Source of the DNA: an uncultured Burkholderiales bacterium
Lineage (GTDB): Bacteria; Pseudomonadota; Gammaproteobacteria; Burkholderiales; Burkholderiaceae
NCBI GenBank assembly: GCA_903845315.1
Contig: CAIMWY010000383.1
Coordinates: forward strand, 1 to 7,941
Length of the DNA stretch: 7,941 nucleotides
Direction: 5' to 3'
Each line of letters starts with the position of its first letter. Position 1 is the stretch's first letter. Position numbers and translations under genes: made by a program. The notes beneath the pieces were generated by a model. It searched no databases. It was given only the letters and a program-made list of their open reading frames with translations, and had not been told where the DNA came from. This document shows positions 1-5,080 of this stretch, piece by piece.

Positions 1-386
1 CCCGTGTCAGGCTGGCTGATCAACAACTCTTGCAAGTTCACACCCAGCTTTTGGGCGTACTGCACGTCCAAGGCATGCTCAGCATCCACAAATGCGCAAG
101 TACCGGCCTGCTTTTGCATTTCGGCAATGACTTGCAAAGTCAGCGTGGTTTTGCCCGATGACTCAGGGCCATAAATTTCGATCACACGACCGCGCGGCAA
201 GCCGCCTACGCCCAACGCAATGTCCAAGCCCAAAGAGCCGGTGGACACCACTTGGATGTCATCGATCACCTCGCCTTCGCCCAAGCGCATGATGGTGCCC
301 TTGCCGAATTGCTTTTCGATTTGGGCCAGGGCGACTTGGAGGGCTTTGGCTTTTTCGCCATCGGCGACTGGGTTTTTGGCATTCAT
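1..386 (-). CDS. recA: RecA recombinase, N-terminal part (truncated by window edge)
   Basis: RecA is the cytoplasmic ATP-dependent recombinase that forms filaments on single-stranded DNA, drives homologous strand exchange and triggers LexA self-cleavage in the SOS response. Read on the minus strand from ATG at 386-384, the translation begins [20 protein letters not shown] and shows the RecA hallmarks in order: the N-terminal helix with [15 protein letters not shown] (about residues 22-36), [20 protein letters not shown] (48-67), the Walker A loop GPESSGKT (73-80) and the FVDAEHALD segment just after residue 90. Only 128 codons plus two bases are inside the window, and the frame is open to the edge; the family is usually about 350 residues. 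The start is supported by GGAGA five bases upstream (396-392). A LexA box lies 43 bp upstream, consistent with SOS control. Identification is essentially certain. Confidence 0.98.
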   Translation of the reverse strand, partial: MNAKNPVADGEKAKALQVALAQIEKQFGKGTIMRLGEGEVIDDIQVVSTGSLGLDIALGVGGLPRGRVIEIYGPESSGKTTLTLQVIAEMQKQAGTCAFVDAEHALDVQYAQKLGVNLQELLISQPDT

Positions 387-429
387 AAAAATCTCCATCA
401 ATTCAAGGACTTACCAGATATTCCAGCCA

Positions 430-445
430 CTGTGTTCATCAACAG
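430..445. promoter_or_regulatory. LexA (SOS) box
   Basis: The sequence is CTGT, eight bases, then ACAG, an exact match to the core half-sites of the proteobacterial LexA operator CTGT-N8-ACAG. It is palindromic and lies 43 bp upstream of the recA start codon, just downstream of the best recA promoter candidate, so bound LexA would block recA transcription. Because the region is divergent, it could also affect the MarR-type gene on the other side. Confidence 0.85.
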
Positions 446-462
446 CTGGATGCTTGACCAGT

Positions 463-477
463 ACTTTACCGCAAAGT
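463..477. promoter_or_regulatory. Inverted repeat, candidate MarR-type operator
   Basis: ACTTT-ACCGC-AAAGT is a 15-bp inverted repeat with five-base arms. It sits within a wider TTGAC (454-458) / GTCAA (476-480) inverted pair that has a different centre. MarR regulators commonly bind inverted repeats of this size between their own gene and a divergent gene. The repeat covers the predicted recA -10. Assignment to the adjacent regulator is inference; short repeats of this kind also arise by chance. Confidence 0.3.
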
Positions 478-490
478 CAAAACATGTAAA
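463..490 (-). promoter_or_regulatory. Probable sigma-70 promoter of recA
   Basis: On the minus strand there is TTTACA (490-485; five of six matches to TTGACA), a 16-base spacer and TAAAGT (468-463; four of six matches to TATAAT). Transcription would start near 457-455, placing the LexA box at about +10 to +27. An overlapping alternative -35, TTGACT at 480-475, has no convincing -10 at the right distance. This is inferred from consensus matching only. Confidence 0.5.
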
Positions 491-513
491 CACTTTTTTT
501 GGTCAGTTTGCCT

Positions 514-519
514 TACCAT
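514..519 (+). promoter_or_regulatory. Possible -10 element giving a leaderless marR-type mRNA
   Basis: TACCAT matches four of six positions of TATAAT and ends seven bases before the ATG at 527, which has no ribosome binding site. Transcription from it would begin at or next to the start codon. No good -35 hexamer is present 16-18 bases upstream, so the call is weak and rests partly on similar arrangements at fbpB and fbpC. Confidence 0.3.
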
Positions 520-526
520 TTGCCGC

Positions 527-1039
527 ATGGCCAAACGACCTGTTTTTTCAAGCACGACACAAGACTGGCGACAGTTGCATCTCGGGCGCTTGCTCGGGCA
601 CGCCATGCGCCGATTCGACGCGCGCGTGCTGCATTTGATGGCGCACAACGACGAGGTGCCCTTGGCACTTTCCAACTTGGCTGCGCGTGCACAGGTGAGC
701 GCAGCGCACATCCACATCACCCGCCATTTGAGCTTGCAGGGCTCGCGTTTGAGCGAGTTGGCACACAGCGCAGGCATGAGCAAGCAAGCCATGGGTGACT
801 TGGTCACGCAGTGCGAAGCCTGGGGCTTGGTCTTACGCACAGCCGACCCTAGCGACGCAAGGGCACGACGTATCGTCTTCACCGACACCGGCTTGGCGTG
901 GTTGCGCGCTTTCGAACGCGCCGTGGCTCAGGCCGAAGCCGAGTTTCGCCAAGAAGTGGGCGCCGAAGTGGCCACCGTCGTCAGCTTAGGGTTAGAGGCC
1001 TATGCGGGTTCGTACACCGACCTAGAATCGGGCGCATAA
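527..1039 (+). CDS. MarR-family winged-helix transcriptional regulator
   Basis: This is a 170-residue cytoplasmic DNA-binding protein. After a helical N-terminal dimerisation segment (about 15-40, with HAMRRFDARVLHLMA), a winged helix-turn-helix follows. The recognition region is LSELAHSAGMSKQAMGDLV (about 75-93) and the wing is DPSDARARRIVFTDTG (107-122), where the D-x-R-A-R/K pattern is the classic MarR signature. A C-terminal dimerisation helix closes the protein. Length is normal for the family. It lies 36 bp upstream of the response-regulator gene on the same strand, so the three signalling genes probably form one operon. No Shine-Dalgarno is seen before ATG 527; instead TACCAT (514-519) lies seven bases upstream, so a leaderless transcript is possible. 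Ligand and targets cannot be read from sequence; self-regulation is usual for the family. Confidence 0.9.
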   Translation: MAKRPVFSSTTQDWRQLHLGRLLGHAMRRFDARVLHLMAHNDEVPLALSNLAARAQVSAAHIHITRHLSLQGSRLSELAHSAGMSKQAMGDLVTQCEAWGLVLRTADPSDARARRIVFTDTGLAWLRAFERAVAQAEAEFRQEVGAEVATVVSLGLEAYAGSYTDLESGA

Positions 1040-1064
1040 ATTGGCTCAACAAAGCCCAACCCGC

Positions 1065-1070
1065 AGGAGA
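1065..1070 (+). promoter_or_regulatory. Strong ribosome binding site of the response regulator
   Basis: AGGAGA lies five bases before ATG 1076. It fixes that start and contrasts with the genes in this window that have no Shine-Dalgarno sequence. Confidence 0.85.
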
Positions 1071-1075
1071 CAAAC

Positions 1076-1750
1076 ATGCGCATTCTGATTGCCGAAGATG
1101 ACTTGGTATTGGCTGATGGCCTGTTGCGCACACTGCGCGCCTCAGGCGCTGCCGCCGACCATGTAGCCAGTGGCACCGAGGCCGATGCGGCGCTGATGAC
1201 GACCGATGAATTTGATTTGCTCATCTTGGATTTGGGCTTGCCCAAAATGCACGGGCTCGAAGTGCTCAAGCGCTTGCGCTCGCGCGGATCGTCCATGCCT
1301 GTGCTGATCTTGACGGCCGCCGACAGCGTCGAAGAACGCGTCAAAGGCTTGGACTACGGTGCCGACGACTACATGGCCAAGCCCTTTAGCTTGCAAGAGC
1401 TTGAAGCCCGCGTACGCGCCCTCACGCGCCGTGGCATGGGTGGCACCACTTCGTCGATCAAACACGGCCCCTTGGTGTACGACCAAACCGGGCGCGTGGC
1501 CACCATCGACGGCAAGATGGTCGAGTTGTCCGCACGCGAACTCGGTTTGCTCGAAGTGCTGTTGCAACGCACTGGCCGCTTGGTCAGCAAAGACCAGTTG
1601 GTGGAGCGCTTGTGCGAATGGGGCGAAGAGGTGAGCAACAACGCCATTGAGGTGTACATCCACCGCTTGCGCAAGAAGATAGAAAAAGGCCCGATTCGCA
1701 TCGCCACCGTGCGTGGATTGGGCTATTGCTTGGAGAAGATTCCGGGCTAA
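1076..1750 (+). CDS. OmpR/PhoB-family response regulator, TctD/QseB-like
   Basis: This 224-residue cytoplasmic regulator receives phosphate from a sensor kinase and binds DNA. The receiver domain (1-115) has the acidic pair E7/D8 with D9, the phospho-acceptor D52 in LLILDLGLP, T80 in VLILTA, and K102 in the GADDYMAKPF loop (95-104), so all catalytic positions are present. The OmpR-type winged helix covers about 127-222, with ELSARELGLLEVLL, the turn VSNNAIEVYIHRLRKKIE and the closing RIATVRGLGYCLE. The sequence resembles the TctD/QseB subgroup often paired with 2CSK_N kinases. The start is set by AGGAGA. The gene follows the MarR-type gene by 36 bp and precedes the kinase by 21 bp, so the pair is almost certainly cognate. 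The regulated genes are not shown; tricarboxylate uptake, the TctD role elsewhere, is only a subgroup analogy because no tct transporter is in the window. Confidence 0.94.
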   Translation: MRILIAEDDLVLADGLLRTLRASGAAADHVASGTEADAALMTTDEFDLLILDLGLPKMHGLEVLKRLRSRGSSMPVLILTAADSVEERVKGLDYGADDYMAKPFSLQELEARVRALTRRGMGGTTSSIKHGPLVYDQTGRVATIDGKMVELSARELGLLEVLLQRTGRLVSKDQLVERLCEWGEEVSNNAIEVYIHRLRKKIEKGPIRIATVRGLGYCLEKIPG

Positions 1751-1771
1751 TCACCCTGAGTCCACGCTGCC

Positions 1772-3205
1772 ATGGTCAAGCTTTTCCAGCGCGAGCAGCA
1801 TTCGCTGTTTGGCGAAATCTTGGACTGGATGCTGACCCCTTTGTTGTTGCTCTGGCCCGTCAGCTTGGCTCTGACATGGTTGGTGGCCCAAAACATTGCC
1901 GGTCGCCCTTTTGACCGTGGGCTGGAATACAACGTTTTAGCTTTGGCGCAATTGGTCAAAACCGACCAACAACGCATGTCATTCAATCTGCCCTTGCCTG
2001 CGCGTGAAATTTTGCGCGCCGACGAGGCCGATTTGATTTACTACCAAGTACTTGGCACACGCGGCGAATTTGTCAGCGGGGAACGCGACTTTCCGCTCCC
2101 ACACGATGATGAATTCGCATCAGCGGGTGAAGTTCATATGCGAGACGACGAGATGCGTGGCAACGATGTACGCGTGGCCTACACCTGGGTCAAACTTGAC
2201 CTGCCGGGCGCCAAACCTGTGTTGGTGCAAGTGGGCGAAACGTTAGAAAAACGCTCGGTACTGGCCACCGAAATTATCAAAGGTGTGATGTTGCCGCAAT
2301 TTGTCATTTTGCCGCTGGCGGTGTTGTTGGTTTGGCTGGCCTTGGCGCGTGGCATCAAGCCACTGAGCTTGCTGCAAGAGCGGATTCGTCGTCGTAAGCC
2401 GGACGATTTGAGTCCCTTGGACGAGTACAGCGTACCCTTGGAGGTGGCCCCCCTGGTTGCTTCGATCAATGATTTGCTCACCCGCTTGAAAGAGTCCATC
2501 GCCACCCAAAAGCGTTTTTTGGCCGATGCCGCACACCAACTCAAGACCCCTCTGGCCGGATTGCGCATGCAGGCCGATTTGGCGCAACGTGAAAGTGCCA
2601 GCGCCGAGGAGTTGAAACAGTCTTTGCATTTGATTGGTCGCGCCAGCATTCGCGCCACCCACACCGTGAACCAACTGTTATCTTTGGCGCGCGCCGAGAG
2701 TGGCAGCACCCACATCACACGTGCGCCCTGCGACTTGGTTGAACTAGCCCGCGATGTGATTCAAGACTCGTTGCCACGCGCCATGGATCGACACATCGAC
2801 CTAGGCTATGAAGGGGTCGCGCTCAGTAGCCCTGGCGTACTGCTCAACGGAAACGCCACCTTGCTCAAAGAGATGATTCGCAACTTAGTGGACAACGCCA
2901 TCAACTACACGCCATCGAGCCCTCATGCGCCCGGTATGGTGACCGTGCGAATTCTGGCTGACCGCATTGGCAAAGTGGTGGTGCTGCAGGTCGAGGACTC
3001 AGGCCCAGGCATTCCAGAAACCGAACGCGAATTGGTGTTTCAACCTTTTTACCGGGCCTTGGGCACCGAAGCCGATGGCTCGGGCCTTGGTTTGCCCATC
3101 GTCGTGGAAATTGCACAGCAACACGCCGCTACCGTTACCTTGGAAGACGTCTTCCCCGGCAAGCCGCTGCCGGGTGCGCGCTTTACGGTGCGCTTTAACG
3201 CTTGA
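1772..3205 (+). CDS. Membrane sensor histidine kinase (2CSK_N type)
   Basis: This 477-residue inner-membrane kinase is the likely partner of the preceding regulator. It has a first membrane segment at about 21-40 (LTPLLLLWPVSLALTWLVAQ), a periplasmic sensing region of about 130 residues resembling the two-component sensor N-terminal (2CSK_N) domain, a second membrane segment at about 172-192, a HAMP-like linker, then the dimerisation/phosphotransfer helix with AAHQLKTPLAGLR and phospho-acceptor H255. The ATPase domain shows the N box NLVDNAINYTP (371-381), G1 box DSGPGIP (409-415), F box near FQPFYR (423-428) and G2 box GSGLGLPIV (436-444). All catalytic motifs are intact. ATG 1772 is the first start after an in-frame TGA at 1757-1759; no clear Shine-Dalgarno precedes it, so coupling to the upstream gene (21-bp gap) is likely. 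The last 11 bp overlap the convergent GST gene. The signal sensed is unknown. Confidence 0.94.
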   Translation: MVKLFQREQHSLFGEILDWMLTPLLLLWPVSLALTWLVAQNIAGRPFDRGLEYNVLALAQLVKTDQQRMSFNLPLPAREILRADEADLIYYQVLGTRGEFVSGERDFPLPHDDEFASAGEVHMRDDEMRGNDVRVAYTWVKLDLPGAKPVLVQVGETLEKRSVLATEIIKGVMLPQFVILPLAVLLVWLALARGIKPLSLLQERIRRRKPDDLSPLDEYSVPLEVAPLVASINDLLTRLKESIATQKRFLADAAHQLKTPLAGLRMQADLAQRESASAEELKQSLHLIGRASIRATHTVNQLLSLARAESGSTHITRAPCDLVELARDVIQDSLPRAMDRHIDLGYEGVALSSPGVLLNGNATLLKEMIRNLVDNAINYTPSSPHAPGMVTVRILADRIGKVVVLQVEDSGPGIPETERELVFQPFYRALGTEADGSGLGLPIVVEIAQQHAATVTLEDVFPGKPLPGARFTVRFNA

Positions 3206-3851
3206 ACAAATTGAGCTGCAAGCGCTCGCGTTCTATCACCTGCTGAACCGGTGGATGCTGTGCAACGCGTTGCACAAAGGCCCACAGGTCGGGTAGGTCT
3301 TCAGGGTCAATGCCGGCGATCGTGCCCCAGCGGAGAAGCGTCAGGGCATAGACATCGAGCGGGCCAAAGTGCGCCCCCCCTATCCAATCGTGACCTTGCT
3401 TCAAAGCGGCCACCCGCACGCTTTGCAACTCCAGCATCAAAGCGCGGTAGGTGGACACCGCATGTGCTTTGATGTCGGCTTGAACCTCCGGATTTTTGCT
3501 GAACTTTTCGGGCATGAACACATGGGTGAAAGTAGGGTGCACGGTGTTGTTCATCCACATCAACGTTTCCAGCGCTTTGGCACGCGCAATGCCTGCCTTG
3601 GGCAAAAATCCAGCGTCTGAATACTTTTCATCCAAGTACAAACAAATCGCAGGGATTTGCGTGACCACTTCCCCGCCATCCACCAAAACAGGCACTTGTC
3701 CTCTTGGGTTGATGCTTTGGTAGGTGGCTTCGTTTTGTTCGCCTTTGTGGAGCTTGACCATGCGGTGGTCAAACTCGGCGCCGCTGGCTTGCAGCAGGCA
3801 ATGGGGCACAAACGAGCAAGCGCCTGGGGCGAAATAAAGCGTCAAGGACAT
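3195..3851 (-). CDS. Glutathione S-transferase family protein, beta-class-like
   Basis: This is a 218-residue cytoplasmic protein with the two-domain GST layout. GSTs conjugate glutathione to electrophiles or act as thiol oxidoreductases; the substrate is unknown here. The thioredoxin-like domain (1-80) opens MSLTLYFAPGACSFVPH, with C12 and S13 in the GACS motif where beta-class enzymes have their active cysteine. The cis-Pro is P54 in GQVPVL. At 63-69 the protein reads VTQIPAI where beta-class GSTs usually have an acidic residue plus Ser/Gly (TES/TEG-x-AI), so glutathione binding may be altered. The helical domain contains H105 (NNTVHPTF), comparable to the conserved beta-class His, and a D166 capping-box segment. 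ATG 3851-3849 is chosen because the fold begins there; a longer reading from 3914 adds residues without family resemblance. GGAAA lies four bases upstream. The start overlaps the fbpC 3' end by 10 bp, and the 3' end overlaps the kinase gene. Confidence 0.88.
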   Translation of the reverse strand: MSLTLYFAPGACSFVPHCLLQASGAEFDHRMVKLHKGEQNEATYQSINPRGQVPVLVDGGEVVTQIPAICLYLDEKYSDAGFLPKAGIARAKALETLMWMNNTVHPTFTHVFMPEKFSKNPEVQADIKAHAVSTYRALMLELQSVRVAALKQGHDWIGGAHFGPLDVYALTLLRWGTIAGIDPEDLPDLWAFVQRVAQHPPVQQVIERERLQLNLFKR

Positions 3852-5011
3852 GGCGTTTCCAGTTGATGAAGGAGATGGGTTGTCTTTGCCGTGCTGGCGC
3901 TGTGCGCAGCACACGGCATGCTACAGAGTTCGTTTTGGTTGACAGGACAGCCACGGTTAAAGGTCACCACATGGTCAACCTGGGCACGGATGCCAATCCA
4001 CTCGCCTACTGTGTGGTCATGATGACTGGGCACATGGGCCATAACGGTCTCCCCGGTTTTGAGACGCAAGGTGTACAAAAACTCCGAGCCCCGAAACGAC
4101 TTACGCATGATCTCAGCCTTCACGGGCGCATCGTCATCGTGCACGATGTCATCGGCACGCAGCAACACATCGCATTCACCTGCAGCGAAGGCACAAGGCA
4201 AGGGACATTCCGCCACATCGGTCAATTCACCCACTGGCGTGCTGACAATGATTTGGTTATTTACCTCGCGCAGCGTGGCCTTGGTGAAGACGCCATGCCC
4301 GATGAAATCGGCCACAAAACGCGTGGCAGGGCGGTGGTAAAGGGTGTAGGCATCGTCCCATTGGTGCAAGCGCCCTTCGGACATAACCCCGATCACGTCC
4401 CCTATCGCAAACGCTTCCATTTGGTCATGCGTCACAAACAAAGCGGTGGTGTTGGCCTGCTTCAAAATGCCACGCACCTCCAACGCCAATCGCTCGCGCA
4501 ATTCGACATCCAAATTCGAAAACGGCTCGTCCAACAGAAGAAGCTGTGGTGCAGGCGCCAGGGCACGTGCCAAGGCAACGCGTTGCTGTTGACCCCCTGA
4601 CAGCTCATGCGGATATCGCTGAGCACTTGTTGCCAAACCCACCCACGCCAGCACTTCCTTGACCCGGTGGGTCTGCTGCTTGCGTGTCTGTTGATGCAAG
4701 CCAAAACGCACATTGTCTTGCACGGTCAAGTGGGGGAACAAGGCGTAGTCTTGAAACACCATGCCGATTCGGCGTGCTTCGGGGAGCACCCGCGTGCTGG
4801 TGCTGCTCACCAAATTGCCAGCCAACCGTATTTCCCCTGCCGTAACTGGCTCTAAGCCCGCCACCGCCCGCAACAAAGTGGTTTTGCCGCAGCCCGAAGG
4901 GCCAATCAACACCCCCACCTCGCCGGCTCGCAAGCGTAAGTTGACTGCATCCACCGAGGGGTGGGAGCGGTCTGGGTACTGCACTTGGAGGCTCGCTAGA
5001 TCAAGAAACAT
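3842..5011 (-). CDS. fbpC: Ferric-iron ABC transporter ATP-binding protein (FbpC)
   Basis: This 389-residue ATPase powers Fe(III) import from the cytoplasmic face of the inner membrane. It has Walker A GPSGCGKT (37-44), Q-loop Q87 in MVFQDYALFP, signature LSGGQQQR (137-144), Walker B LLLLDEP (157-163), D-loop SNLD (165-168) and switch H195 in VTHDQMEA. A TOBE-type regulatory domain covers about 240-350, as in FbpC and other CUT1/iron importers; adjacency to fbpB and fbpA supports iron. Homologues usually end near the HVVTFNR position (347-353). Here about 37 further residues with five cysteines follow (3842-3955), possibly through loss of an ancestral stop. ATG 5011-5009 is preferred over the longer frame from 5059 because the family N-terminus starts there and TACAAT ends six bases upstream with no Shine-Dalgarno. 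It is divergent from fbpB and overlaps the GST start, which suggests an fbpC-GST transcript. Confidence 0.93.
   Translation of the reverse strand: MFLDLASLQVQYPDRSHPSVDAVNLRLRAGEVGVLIGPSGCGKTTLLRAVAGLEPVTAGEIRLAGNLVSSTSTRVLPEARRIGMVFQDYALFPHLTVQDNVRFGLHQQTRKQQTHRVKEVLAWVGLATSAQRYPHELSGGQQQRVALARALAPAPQLLLLDEPFSNLDVELRERLALEVRGILKQANTTALFVTHDQMEAFAIGDVIGVMSEGRLHQWDDAYTLYHRPATRFVADFIGHGVFTKATLREVNNQIIVSTPVGELTDVAECPLPCAFAAGECDVLLRADDIVHDDDAPVKAEIMRKSFRGSEFLYTLRLKTGETVMAHVPSHHDHTVGEWIGIRAQVDHVVTFNRGCPVNQNELCSMPCAAHSASTAKTTHLLHQLETPCP
3888..3917. other. Imperfect hairpin inside the fbpC tail, upstream of the GST gene
   Basis: GCCGTGCTGGCG (3888-3899) can pair imperfectly with CGCAGCACACGGC (3905-3917), with GTGCTG/CAGCAC and GCC/GGC as the core and a two-base bulge. 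It lies in the mRNA about 37 bases before the GST start codon, within the unusual 3' extension of fbpC. No T-run follows on either strand, so it is not a standard terminator; it could affect mRNA stability or GST translation. The function is unproven. Confidence 0.35.
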
Positions 5012-5017
5012 GGCGTC

Positions 5018-5023
5018 ATTGTA
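5018..5023 (-). promoter_or_regulatory. -10 element of fbpC, leaderless arrangement
   Basis: On the minus strand TACAAT (five of six matches to TATAAT) is followed by GACGCC and then the fbpC ATG at 5011. With a start six to seven bases past the hexamer, the transcript would begin at the ATG. No Shine-Dalgarno sequence is present. No convincing -35 element is visible at 16-18 bases, so an activator or another recognition feature may be needed. Confidence 0.5.
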
Positions 5024-5069
5024 GAGAGCGCTTCTTTGCGCGCATGGTCCTCGCCACAAAGCGGCTACC

Positions 5070-5075
5070 TACAAT
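5070..5075 (+). promoter_or_regulatory. -10 element of fbpB, leaderless arrangement
   Basis: TACAAT is followed by GTCGC and the fbpB ATG at 5081. The element mirrors the fbpC one: CTACAATGaCGCCATG on the minus strand against CTACAATGtCGCATG on the plus strand. There is no Shine-Dalgarno sequence and no good -35 hexamer. It supports ATG 5081 over the TTG at 5036, which would lie upstream of the promoter. Confidence 0.5.
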
Positions 5076-5080
5076 GTCGC

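Noticed and set aside
466..888. 140-codon minus-strand frame opposite the MarR-type gene, plus two other plus-strand frames here
   Set aside because: The frame at 527-1039 has a clear MarR domain; the others are shadows without recognisable motifs.
1142..1663. 173-codon minus-strand frame opposite the response regulator
   Set aside because: It is antisense to a complete receiver and DNA-binding domain, and its composition is typical of a codon-bias shadow.
3939..3967. Plus-strand TTGACA -35 promoter
   Set aside because: No acceptable -10 lies 16-18 bases downstream, and the stretch is coding sequence of fbpC on the other strand.
3863..4600. 245-codon open frame on the plus strand opposite fbpC
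   Set aside because: It lies entirely antisense to an intact ATPase with all ABC motifs. Its translation shows no family resemblance, and long antisense frames are common in GC-rich genes.
5036..5080. Longer fbpB reading from TTG 5036
   Set aside because: The extra 15 residues have no hydrophobic or family character and would require a start upstream of the TACAAT element; ATG 5081 fits better.
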